From Pseudomonadota bacterium (GTDB lineage: Bacteria; Pseudomonadota; Alphaproteobacteria; Rhodobacterales; Rhodobacteraceae), in NCBI GenBank assembly GCA_021779835.1, contig JAJXZX010000028.1, positions 1-41,625 on the forward strand: a stretch of DNA of 41,625 nt, read 5' to 3'. The notes under the pieces were generated by a model. That model made no database searches. It saw nothing but the letters and a program-made list of their open reading frames with translations, and was not told where the DNA came from. Positions 1 through 10,030 of this stretch are shown one piece after another. A program made the translations under genes and the position numbers. Numbering within the stretch: the stretch's first letter is position 1; every line of letters starts with the position of its first letter.

Positions 1-59
1 CCACGCTCAACCCCAAATTCCTACCGGTTGGTGTCGAACTTGGGGGGCAAAGGTCAGTA

Positions 60-1379
60 TTAGTGCCGATGCATTCGAATAAGGCGCGCTTCAATGATCC
101 GAAGCCACCACGACGGGCGGGCGACAACACTGTAGTCTTGGCCGTTGGCCAGCGTTTCCGGGCAAGGGGCTAGGGGGGCGAAGGTGGTTTCGAGCGAGGT
201 GCCTCGCCCTGACTTGCCCGCGCTTTGGATTGCGATTGTCAATTCGGTCAGGTGAAGCGTGAAATCATGAGGCGGAAAGCTGGGGCGATTGTTGGCAATG
301 GCGTCGTTCAACTCGGCAATGCCGATGGTCTTGTCCTGCTGGCCAAGTTGGGTGCGCTTCAGGGCCCGCAAAATGTCGCCCGGCGACCACCAGCGAAGGC
401 CGGGACGCGTATCACGCCCGCCCGCACCGGGCGTTGGATTGCGAACCAGCTTCAACCGCCTGCCACCGACACCGATCGCCCACTGCAACACGCTGTTGGT
501 CCGGACGGATCGCGCCTTGCGCGCATTCAATGTCAATTGGCTGAACCTTTCGAGGTACACCGGACATTGGTAATCGCGGTAGGTATCAGCGGTCAGCATG
601 CCCAGATTGCCGATGATCCGCATGCGATGGTCATATGGAACGCCGATGCTACAGGTCACGCGCGCCACAACTCCGCTGGCAAAGTTCAGGCAGGCGACGG
701 AGAAATCAGGGGTGTCGGGGGGATTTAGGGGTTGGTCTGTCTTGTCCGGTAATGCAACTTTTGAAAAGGCCGTAACACTTTCAACCGGGCCAAAGATCGC
801 GCAGAGCCATGTCAGATGGTAGCCGACATGTTCATAGGTGCAGCCTTGTTCATATTCATTGAGATAGGGCCAAGGCGCGCCCGTGCGACTGGTCCAGGTT
901 TCCGGATACATGCGATAAATGACGTTGTCGTCAAACTCAGCATAGACGATCCGCACATCCCCAACCGCACCATCGCGCACAGCCTTCCACATTGTCTGGC
1001 TGGTGTCACTCAGGGCATTTGACGGTGCACATGACAGCCGCAGATTACGCTCCTCTGCCAGTGCAAACAGCGCCCGCGCCTCCTCCAGGTCTGTCACAAG
1101 CGGCTTTTCAGAATAGACGTGCTTGCCAGCCGCCAAGGCGGCCCGCGTGATCTCGTAATGGCTCTCAATATTAGTCAGGTTGACAATGATATGAATGTCA
1201 GGGTCGGCGAGCATGGCTTCGTTGTTGGGGTAGGCACGAAGATTATAGGCGGCTGCGACGATGTCGCGCCGCGCCGTATCGCGATCGGCGACGCCTGCAA
1301 TGGTCAGGCCGGGGTGCCGTGCCCAAGTCGCCATATAATGGTCGAAAACATAGCCGCAGCCGATGATACCGATGGTCAT
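60..1379 (-). CDS. Gfo/Idh/MocA family NAD(P)-dependent oxidoreductase
   Basis: A 439-residue cytoplasmic dehydrogenase of the Gfo/Idh/MocA family, whose members oxidise or reduce sugars and related polyols. An N-terminal Rossmann fold carries GIIGCG at residues 4-9, and the family EKP motif is at 91-93. The C-terminal alpha/beta domain is longer than usual and has a basic tail. The reading frame is open seven codons further upstream, but ATG at 1379 is preferred because it overlaps the stop of the upstream gene as TAATG and puts the Rossmann strand at the very N-terminus. It is the second gene of a two-gene, translationally coupled unit with another Gfo/Idh/MocA protein. With the nearby acyltransferase this suggests sugar modification for a surface polysaccharide, but the substrate cannot be read from the sequence. 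The family call is firm; the role is inferred. Confidence 0.9.
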   Translation of the reverse strand: MTIGIIGCGYVFDHYMATWARHPGLTIAGVADRDTARRDIVAAAYNLRAYPNNEAMLADPDIHIIVNLTNIESHYEITRAALAAGKHVYSEKPLVTDLEEARALFALAEERNLRLSCAPSNALSDTSQTMWKAVRDGAVGDVRIVYAEFDDNVIYRMYPETWTSRTGAPWPYLNEYEQGCTYEHVGYHLTWLCAIFGPVESVTAFSKVALPDKTDQPLNPPDTPDFSVACLNFASGVVARVTCSIGVPYDHRMRIIGNLGMLTADTYRDYQCPVYLERFSQLTLNARKARSVRTNSVLQWAIGVGGRRLKLVRNPTPGAGGRDTRPGLRWWSPGDILRALKRTQLGQQDKTIGIAELNDAIANNRPSFPPHDFTLHLTELTIAIQSAGKSGRGTSLETTFAPLAPCPETLANGQDYSVVARPSWWLRIIEARLIRMHRH

Positions 1380-2476
1380 TACGTCTTTCTCACTACCCAA
1401 TTGGCGCGCGCCGCCTCAATCAAATCGGCGATGGCCAGGCTGTCGCTCAGCGGCATCGCGCTACATTCGGTCGCTCCAGCGCGGACGGCCGCCATGACGG
1501 CGTCAGCCTCGTAATGGTAACCGTTGCCGCTAAAATGCCGGGTAATGCTCGTACTCCGGCTTCGCAACGCTGACAGTCGTTGTGCGGCCCCTTGAGCGAA
1601 CGAAGATTCGTGCAGCAGTTCAAATCGACGCTGCCCACTTGTCCGCAGGATCGGCTTGGTTGGTGTCAACGCCGCGCGCCACGGCCGGTAAAGCGGGGCC
1701 GCGATATGTAGGCGACCGTGCGTGCCTTCGATAGTAACGTCGTTGCTGAGACCCACCCGCAGGCTTGCGCGCAGTGTTGACAGACCACCAGCCTGATGGC
1801 GAAGCAGTATCACCACGTCCTCGTCTACACCGGTTCTACCAATTGTCGCGGTGCTGCCTGACAGGGTTGCTGGTCCTAGAAGGTCGAGCGCGAGCGCCAA
1901 TGGATAGACGCCGCGATGCAACAACGCGCCACCGCCCAACTCGGCGTTAAACTGGTTGTCACCTGCATCGGCAATATTGGGAAGGCCAAAGCTGGCCTGA
2001 AAACTGCGGACCTCGCCAATCTCGCCTTGCTTTAGTCGCTGACGCAACTCGGTCAGCAACGGCAGAAACCGTGTCCACATACCCTCCATTGCGAACACGC
2101 CCGCGGAGCGTGCGGCATTGACCATTTCAGCAGCATCTGCTGAATTTGCGGCAATAGGCTTTTCAATCAGCACGGGCTTGCCTGCCGCGATGCAAGCCAA
2201 GGCAGCTTCACGGTGCGCAGTTGGTGGGGTGGCGATATAGAAGGCGTCAATATCAGGTCTGGTGACCGCCGCTAATAAATCAACGCTACTGTCCGCGATT
2301 TTTAATTTGTGCGCAAACGCGGATGTACGGCCTGCATCGCGGCCAACTACGAGTGCAGCCACCCCGCCGTTTGATGAGCGCAAGCCCGCAACAAATTTTA
2401 GTGCGACACTGCCCGTGCCGATAACGCCCCAATGGAACAAGCGCGCCTCGCTTTCTTTTAGTCCGTTCACCGTCAC
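1379..2476 (-). CDS. Gfo/Idh/MocA family oxidoreductase (dihydrodiol dehydrogenase-like)
   Basis: A 365-residue NAD(P)-dependent oxidoreductase. It has GVIGTG at residues 17-22 (Rossmann fold), EKP at 105-107, and the MEGMWTRFLP segment (130-139) typical of the trans-dihydrodiol dehydrogenase/glucose-fructose oxidoreductase branch. The usual GGGALLD-x-GVYP motif reads GGGALLHRGVYP at 181-192, so the common Asp is His while the Tyr is kept. The start chosen is GTG at 2476. An ATG at 2498 is in another frame and gives only a short non-homologous product. The start codon lies inside a 20-nt palindrome (2475-2494) and no clear Shine-Dalgarno sequence precedes it. The gene overlaps the next one by one base (TAATG). 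Family is certain; substrate unknown. Confidence 0.88.
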   Translation of the reverse strand: MTVNGLKESEARLFHWGVIGTGSVALKFVAGLRSSNGGVAALVVGRDAGRTSAFAHKLKIADSSVDLLAAVTRPDIDAFYIATPPTAHREAALACIAAGKPVLIEKPIAANSADAAEMVNAARSAGVFAMEGMWTRFLPLLTELRQRLKQGEIGEVRSFQASFGLPNIADAGDNQFNAELGGGALLHRGVYPLALALDLLGPATLSGSTATIGRTGVDEDVVILLRHQAGGLSTLRASLRVGLSNDVTIEGTHGRLHIAAPLYRPWRAALTPTKPILRTSGQRRFELLHESSFAQGAAQRLSALRSRSTSITRHFSGNGYHYEADAVMAAVRAGATECSAMPLSDSLAIADLIEAARANWVVRKT

Positions 2477-2494
2477 AAATTCGCACGAATTTGT
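2475..2494. promoter_or_regulatory. Palindrome over a start codon
   Basis: ACAAATTCG and CGAATTTGT form a perfect 9-bp inverted repeat around a CA spacer. It covers the GTG start (2476) of the minus-strand oxidoreductase. It could be an operator or an mRNA hairpin that controls initiation; which one is not visible from sequence. Confidence 0.4.
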
Positions 2495-2841
2495 CCATAG
2501 TGACCGGGGTCGTTTCTCCGGTGAAATATGGATTTCATCACTTTCGGTCGTTCGGCGCTACATTAATGCTGCCGGATCGCTATGCAGGTCTGAGTGGTTG
2601 GTGGCGCTCGTCGCGCCCGGTTTTTGGCAGGGACATCAAGGTCAATAGTTCGTTCAATCTGAGCATAACACGTTGTTTGCATGGGTCTTTAAATCCACTC
2701 TTGCGCAAACGGAACCGTCCACAGATGATGGTGCCACCCGGTTGACTCGTTGCTTCGGACAGCAATGTGTGCAATTTTGGCGCAATCGGGCTTTCATTCC
2801 TGCAATATGGGAAAAGCCGCTAATAGATATAGGGGGGATCA
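2477..2841. other. 365-bp gene-free divergent intergenic region
   Basis: This lies between the divergent oxidoreductase pair and the acyltransferase gene. It contains the palindrome at 2475-2494 and presumably promoters for both sides. Small open frames are present, but none has a credible ribosome binding site together with coding character. Base composition is clearly less GC-rich than the core genes to the right. A good ribosome binding site (AGGGGGGA) lies just before the ATG at 2842. Confidence 0.5.
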
Positions 2842-3918
2842 ATGACGATTGATGATCGATGGAAGATAGTGGGAGGTCGTCCATCGGGTTTTGACTATAT
2901 GCGCATTATTTTGGCGGTGACAATTCTAGTTTGGCACGCCTATCCTGTTTCAAGAGGCACGAAGGCAGCGTCGGAGTTTTGGCGCACCAGCCTATCCGGG
3001 CATGCCCTAGCAATACTACTACCAATGTTCTTTGCGTTGAGCGGATTTCTTGTGGCGGGGAGCATGTACAGAAATCCGGACTTGCGTAAATTTCTAACGT
3101 TGCGGCTAATTAGAATATATCCTGCGCTCGTCGTGGAGGCTGGACTTTCAGCCCTCTTGCTTGGTCCATTTTTGACCACCGTCCCATTGGTGCAATATTT
3201 TACGGATCGAAAGTTTTTACTATATTTGATGAACACTATAGGTTGGGTTCACTTCTATCTTCCGGGGGTATTTCCAAGTAATCCGCAGCCAGAACTGGTA
3301 AATGGTCAGCTCTGGACCGTTCCGTTCGAGTTGGAGTGCTACGTTCTCATCACAGTGATAGCGATTCTGGGGTTCTTTCGCTTACGCCTGCGGGTGATAC
3401 CCATCTTCGCCTTGGCCACGTTAGCCGTCTTGGCCTGGAACCAACACAGCGGAGTAACGGCCGCAACCCCTGGGGGCTGGTCTGGGCGGATTCTGATATT
3501 ATGTTTTCTTGGAGGCGTTACCATTTACTCATTCAGAGATCAAATTCCATGGAGGATTGATCTTGCAATAGTATCACTGATGGCGGCTTCGTTTTTACCA
3601 TCGATAAGTGATACTTTGACATATCTTACACCGATATTTCTTGCTTATGGCACGGTGTGCTTGGGGCTGTTAAATCCACGCCGGATGCTAATTGTTGACT
3701 CTGGGGACTATTCGTATGGAGTATTCCTTTATCACTATCCGATTGAGCAAACGGTTCAATATTTCTTGGGAGGTGACGCGTCGTGGCTTATGATCGTCAC
3801 CATATCCCTTCCGATTACGATTTTATTTGCGCTATTTTCATGGTGGTGCATCGAGAAGCCATTTCTGAAAGTTCGCAGCTTCGTTTTGCGTGGCCCCGGG
3901 CGAGTGATGCAGCAATAA
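2842..3918 (+). CDS. Acyltransferase 3 (OafA-like) family membrane protein
   Basis: A 358-residue polytopic inner-membrane protein of the acyltransferase-3 family, which transfers acetyl or other acyl groups to sugars of O-antigen, exopolysaccharide or similar glycans. Seen directly: an N-terminal segment with FDYMRIILAVTILVWHAYP (residues ~19-37) containing the family's conserved His, about ten hydrophobic stretches, and a C-terminal YGVFLYHYPIE motif typical of the family. The ATG at 2842 follows AGGGGGGA. The gene is visibly more AT-rich, with more A/T-ending codons, than the flanking core genes, which suggests horizontal acquisition as part of a surface-polysaccharide locus extending left of the window. 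The acceptor glycan is unknown. Confidence 0.9.
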   Translation: MTIDDRWKIVGGRPSGFDYMRIILAVTILVWHAYPVSRGTKAASEFWRTSLSGHALAILLPMFFALSGFLVAGSMYRNPDLRKFLTLRLIRIYPALVVEAGLSALLLGPFLTTVPLVQYFTDRKFLLYLMNTIGWVHFYLPGVFPSNPQPELVNGQLWTVPFELECYVLITVIAILGFFRLRLRVIPIFALATLAVLAWNQHSGVTAATPGGWSGRILILCFLGGVTIYSFRDQIPWRIDLAIVSLMAASFLPSISDTLTYLTPIFLAYGTVCLGLLNPRRMLIVDSGDYSYGVFLYHYPIEQTVQYFLGGDASWLMIVTISLPITILFALFSWWCIEKPFLKVRSFVLRGPGRVMQQ

Positions 3919-4049
3919 TGCCTTGTAGCCAAATCCCGTGTGGGAGTCGGCTCGTTAATCCAGCATAATAGCTGGAGTGTATGAGCAGGCCAAGCCGTTG
4001 GGAGGTTCGCGTGAAGACTTGTGGCGTAGAGCGCGCGATATCTGAATGC

Positions 4050-4084
4050 AAAGGCGGCGCGTCCTGTCGGGTGCGCCGCCTTTT
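4050..4084. terminator. Bidirectional intrinsic terminator between the acyltransferase gene and katG
   Basis: AAAGGCGGCGC (4050-4060) pairs perfectly with GCGCCGCCTTT (4073-4083), with a 12-nt loop. The T-run follows on the plus strand and the flanking A-run gives a U-tract on the minus strand. It lies between the converging 3' ends of the acyltransferase gene and katG and can serve both. Confidence 0.85.
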
Positions 4085-4103
4085 CGATTGCAGGGTGAGC
4101 GGA

Positions 4104-6476
<2,373 letters not shown>

Positions 6477-7376
6477 ATGGCAAATCTCACCATCAAACAT
6501 TTGCGCTATTTCGAGGCGCTGGTTCGCCACAGTCACTTTGGCCGCGCGGCCGAGGCTTGCGCCATTTCGCAGCCCGCGCTGTCGATGCAGATCAAGGAGT
6601 TGGAGGAAACGCTTGGCACCGAACTGTTTGAGCGTGGCGCACGGCAGGTGCGGTTGACCGTATTTGGCGAGGAATTTGCGCCGCGGGCGCACGCGATCGT
6701 GCGGTCGGTGGACGAGTTGGGCGATATGGCGCGCGCCGCGCAGGATCGGTTGGTGGGGCGGTTGCGCATTGGCGTGATCCCGACCGTCGCCCCTTATCTT
6801 TTGCCGACCATCGTCGGAAATCTGACCCAAATGAATGCCGGGATAGACATCCATGTGCGCGAGACCTTGACGCCCAAGCTGATCCGCGAGTTGGCAGAGG
6901 GGCGGTTGGATACCGCGATTGTCGCGCTGCCGATCTCAGAGCCGTCGTTCACCGAGGTTGCGTTGTTCAGCGAAGATTTTGTGCTGGTGCGCCCGCGTGC
7001 GGACGAGGGCGAACCAGTTCCCGATGCCCGCGCCCTGCGCGAGATGCGGCTTTTGTTGTTGGAGGAGGGGCATTGTTTCCGCGATCAGGCGCTGTCGTTT
7101 TGCAATGTCCCCTCGGCGCGACCGCGTGAGTTGCTGGATGGAAGTTCGCTCTCAACACTGGTGCAGATGGTTGGCGCCGGGATCGGCATTACGCTGATCC
7201 CGGAAATGGCGGTGGAATTGGAGACCCGGTCGGCCGACGTCTCCATCGCGCGTTTCAAAAGCCCGCAACCCTCGCGCACCATTGGCATGATCTGGCGCAA
7301 GACAAGCCCGCTGGCCCAGCAGCTTCTGCAAATCGCTGATGTGGTGCGGAAATCCGCCGAAGCGCCGCGCGGTTGA
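6477..7376 (+). CDS. oxyR: OxyR, LysR-type peroxide sensor
   Basis: A 299-residue LysR-type regulator. The N-terminal winged helix-turn-helix covers residues ~5-63, including SHFGRAAEACAISQPALSMQ. The effector domain contains HCFRDQALSFC with Cys200 and Cys209, matching the redox Cys199/Cys208 pair of E. coli OxyR in spacing and context. Together with divergent katG this makes OxyR the specific call rather than a generic LysR protein. It probably activates katG on H2O2 exposure and may autoregulate from the shared intergenic region. It ends six bases before the converging oxidoreductase operon, leaving almost no room for a terminator. Confidence 0.95.
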   Translation: MANLTIKHLRYFEALVRHSHFGRAAEACAISQPALSMQIKELEETLGTELFERGARQVRLTVFGEEFAPRAHAIVRSVDELGDMARAAQDRLVGRLRIGVIPTVAPYLLPTIVGNLTQMNAGIDIHVRETLTPKLIRELAEGRLDTAIVALPISEPSFTEVALFSEDFVLVRPRADEGEPVPDARALREMRLLLLEEGHCFRDQALSFCNVPSARPRELLDGSSLSTLVQMVGAGIGITLIPEMAVELETRSADVSIARFKSPQPSRTIGMIWRKTSPLAQQLLQIADVVRKSAEAPRG

Positions 7377-7382
7377 GGCCGT

Positions 7383-9017
7383 TTACGCCTGTTCGGGCAC
7401 CATCTGGATCGCGCCGCAGGGACACTCGGTGGCGCAGATGCCGCAGCCCTTGCAGTAGTCGTAGTCGATGCGGAAGCGGTTGCCGGGGCCGAGTTTTATC
7501 ACTGCGTTATCGGGGCAGACGCCATAACAGTTGTCGCATTCGAAGCAGTTGCCGCAGGACAGGCAGCGCCGCGCTTCGAACAGGGCTGTTTCCTCGGTCA
7601 GACCCTTTGTCACCTCGTCAAAGCCGGACTGGCGGCGCACCATAGATAACTGGTCCTGCACCGATTGCGGTGCGTCGTCGTAATACCAAGTGTTGAGCCG
7701 GTCATAGCCCGCAAGCTCTGGCTGCGCGCCCTTTTCGTATTGGCCGCCGCGCAGGAAGGCGTCGATGTTGCGCGCGGCCTTCTTGCCGTGGCCAACCGCA
7801 ACCGTCACCGTGCGTTCAGACGGCACCATGTCACCGCCCGCGAACAACCCGGGCCGACCGGTCATCATCTGGCCATCGACCGCAACCACGCCATCGCGCG
7901 CAACCGCTACCCCCGGCACGCGGGTCAGAAAGCCGGTATCCGCATCCTGCCCCAAGGCCAGCACCAGTGTATCGGCCTCCAACGTCTCGAACTCGCCGGT
8001 GGGCTGGGGTCGCCCGTCGGCATCGATGCGCATCTTCTCGACGGTAAAGGTCGTGGCGTCGATCTGGGTGATCGTCCGCAGCCAATGGATCAGCACGCCC
8101 TCATCCTCGGCCTCCTGCGCCTCGATGGCATGGGCGGGCATTTCTTTCGCGCTGCGGCGATAGACGATCATTGCGTCGTCGGCGCCCATGCGGCGCACGG
8201 TGCGGGCAACATCCATCGCGGTGTTGCCGCCACCATAGACGATAACGCGGCGCCCGAGTTGTGGCGCCTCGCCCAGTTCGACCTGCTTCAGCAGCGTCAC
8301 CGCATCCAGAATGCGCCCTGCCGCGTGGGCCGGAATCGCCGTCCGCTTCGCCAGATGCGCACCGACGGCGGTAAAGATCGCATCGAACCCCTCGGCAAAG
8401 GCGGCGTCGATATCCTCGACCTTGGTGTTTAACTCCAGCGTCACGCCCATCGCCAGAATGCGTGCGATCTCGGCGTCCAGCACATCGCGGGGCAGCCGGT
8501 ATTTCGGGATGCCAAAGCGCATCATGCCACCCGCCATCGGCCCCGCCTCGCGGATCGTCACGGCATGACCAAGCCGCGTCAGGTGATAGGCCGCCGACAG
8601 GCCCGAGGGCCCCGCGCCGACGATCAGCACGCGCTTGCCAGAAGGGGGTGCGTCCACCTGCGGCACCAGCCCCTCGCGGAGCGCGTAATCGCCAAGGAAG
8701 CGTTCGACGGCGTGAATACTGACGGACTCGTCAAGTTGGCCCCGGTTACAGGCGGTTTCGCAGGTATGGTAGCAGACCCGCCCCATCACCCCCGGCATTG
8801 GATTGTCGCGCATCAGCGCCTGCCACGCCGCCGCGTAATCCCCGCTTTCGGCATGGAAAAGCCAGTTCTGGATGTTCTCGCCCGCCGGGCAGGCGTTGTT
8901 GCAGGGCGGCATCCGGTCCACATAGACCGGCCGCTCGGAGCGCCAAGATCCCGTATGGTTGTGCAGGCTGGAACCGGGGTCGAGTGTGATGGCAAAGGGA
9001 AGCTTGTCGCCGTTCAT
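7383..9017 (-). CDS. GltD-like FAD/NAD(P) oxidoreductase fused to a 2x[4Fe-4S] ferredoxin; electron-transfer subunit of a 2-oxoacid oxidoreductase
   Basis: A 544-residue iron-sulfur flavoprotein. The N-terminal GltD-type Fe-S domain has Cys39, Cys43, Cys82, Cys86 and Cys90. The FAD motif GAGPSG is at 134-139 and the NAD(P) motif GGGNTA at 261-266. A second FAD signature (AGGDMVPSERTVTVAVGHGK) follows. The C-terminal ferredoxin (~485-544) has a Cys-rich stretch CLSCGNCFECDNCYGVCP and then CKGCGICATECP. It is the last gene of an operon encoding the gamma, alpha and beta subunits of a 2-oxoacid:acceptor oxidoreductase, and its start overlaps the beta stop by four bases. The likely role is to collect electrons through the fused delta-type ferredoxin and pass them to NAD(P)+ via FAD, as PadH does in phenylglyoxylate:NAD+ oxidoreductase. 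Domain calls are firm; acceptor and direction are inferred. A stand-alone GltD is unlikely because no gltB is adjacent. Confidence 0.85.
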   Translation of the reverse strand: MNGDKLPFAITLDPGSSLHNHTGSWRSERPVYVDRMPPCNNACPAGENIQNWLFHAESGDYAAAWQALMRDNPMPGVMGRVCYHTCETACNRGQLDESVSIHAVERFLGDYALREGLVPQVDAPPSGKRVLIVGAGPSGLSAAYHLTRLGHAVTIREAGPMAGGMMRFGIPKYRLPRDVLDAEIARILAMGVTLELNTKVEDIDAAFAEGFDAIFTAVGAHLAKRTAIPAHAAGRILDAVTLLKQVELGEAPQLGRRVIVYGGGNTAMDVARTVRRMGADDAMIVYRRSAKEMPAHAIEAQEAEDEGVLIHWLRTITQIDATTFTVEKMRIDADGRPQPTGEFETLEADTLVLALGQDADTGFLTRVPGVAVARDGVVAVDGQMMTGRPGLFAGGDMVPSERTVTVAVGHGKKAARNIDAFLRGGQYEKGAQPELAGYDRLNTWYYDDAPQSVQDQLSMVRRQSGFDEVTKGLTEETALFEARRCLSCGNCFECDNCYGVCPDNAVIKLGPGNRFRIDYDYCKGCGICATECPCGAIQMVPEQA

Positions 9018-10030
9018 TTCGCGTCCTCCGCATCGACCAGCCCATAGCGGCGGATATTTGCGTCCGCCATCAACTGGATCGCCTCAACCCGCATCCGGTC
9101 CTCGTGCCCCTCGCGAAACAGGTGTGCAAAGCGTTTCTGCGGGCGCAGGTAGTCCTCCACCGGCACTTGCCGGCGGATCTTCGTCACCGCTACCACCTCG
9201 CCATGCACCGCCTCGAACAGCGGGAACAGGCCGCATTCCACCGCCAGCCGCGCAATGCGGATGGTGTCATGTGAGGCCGAACCCCACCCCAGCGGGCAGG
9301 GCACGAACACATGGATATAGCGCGCGCCGCCGATCCCCATCGCGCGCGTCACCTTCGCCTCTAGGTCGTGCAGGTCCGCGACGCTCGCCGTCGCCACATA
9401 GGGAATGTTATGCGCCATCGCGATGCGCGGCATGTTCTTGCCAGTGCCGAACACGTTGCCGGGCGCATCGCCCACGGCGGGCGTCGTTGCCGTGCGTGCG
9501 GCAGGTGGTGTGGCCGAGGACCGCTGCACCCCGGTGTTCATATAGGCCTCGTTGTCGTAGCAGATATACAGCACGTCATCATTGCGCTCGAACATCCCCG
9601 ACAAGCAGCCGAAACCGATGTCGGTGGTGCCGCCGTCGCCACCCTGTGCCACCACGCGCACGTCGGTCTTGCCGCGCATCCGCATTCCTGCAGCAACCCC
9701 GGTTGCCACGGCGGGCGCGTTGCCAAACACCGAATGCAGCCACGGGATTTGCCACGAGGTCTCGGGATAGGGGGTCGTGAACACCTCCAGACAGCCGGTC
9801 GCATTGACCGCCACCAGTTGTCCGCCCGCCGCCCGCATCGCCGCGTCCAACGCATAGCGCGCGCCCAAGGCCTCGCCGCAGCCCTGACAGGCGCGGTGGC
9901 CCGAGGTGATCGCGTTCGACCGGTCGGTCGAGGCCTGAACCGTGCGACTGTCGGCATCCATCAGGCGGTTGCCCACTGTCTGAGTGCCCGTCTGGTAGAA
10001 CTTCACTCTTTGCAGCGCATCGTCGGTCAT
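9014..10030 (-). CDS. 2-oxoacid:acceptor oxidoreductase beta subunit (PorB-like, thiamine diphosphate-binding)
   Basis: A 338-residue catalytic subunit. The thiamine diphosphate/Mg signature GGDGGTTDIG begins at residue 130 and is followed by the conserved Asn region YDNEAYMNTG (158-167). Four cysteines placed as in PorB ligate a [4Fe-4S] cluster: Cys48 and Cys51 (CQGC), Cys80 (ATGC) and Cys245 (VPCPLGW). It decarboxylates a 2-oxoacid with CoA, giving acyl-CoA, CO2 and reduced Fe-S centres. ATGA-type four-base overlaps couple it to the alpha gene upstream and the GltD-like gene downstream. Family members use pyruvate, 2-oxoglutarate, branched-chain, indolepyruvate or phenylglyoxylate substrates; sequence reading alone does not choose between them. 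Confidence 0.88.
   Translation of the reverse strand: MTDDALQRVKFYQTGTQTVGNRLMDADSRTVQASTDRSNAITSGHRACQGCGEALGARYALDAAMRAAGGQLVAVNATGCLEVFTTPYPETSWQIPWLHSVFGNAPAVATGVAAGMRMRGKTDVRVVAQGGDGGTTDIGFGCLSGMFERNDDVLYICYDNEAYMNTGVQRSSATPPAARTATTPAVGDAPGNVFGTGKNMPRIAMAHNIPYVATASVADLHDLEAKVTRAMGIGGARYIHVFVPCPLGWGSASHDTIRIARLAVECGLFPLFEAVHGEVVAVTKIRRQVPVEDYLRPQKRFAHLFREGHEDRMRVEAIQLMADANIRRYGLVDAEDAK

Noticed and set aside
1..59. Possible 5' end of a further operon gene on the minus strand
   Set aside because: No start codon or coding signal can be supported in 59 bases, so nothing is annotated there.
2286..2498. An alternative ATG frame starting at 2498, possibly a frameshifted 5' end of the Gfo/Idh/MocA gene
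   Set aside because: The frame is out of register with the Rossmann domain, and its 70-residue product is not related to the family. The GTG-started frame already contains the whole conserved domain, so no frameshift is needed.
7383..9017. Glutamate synthase small subunit (gltD)
   Set aside because: The N-terminal domains match GltD, but the C-terminal ferredoxin, the coupling to alpha/beta/gamma 2-oxoacid oxidoreductase genes and the absence of gltB argue for an electron-transfer subunit of that complex.
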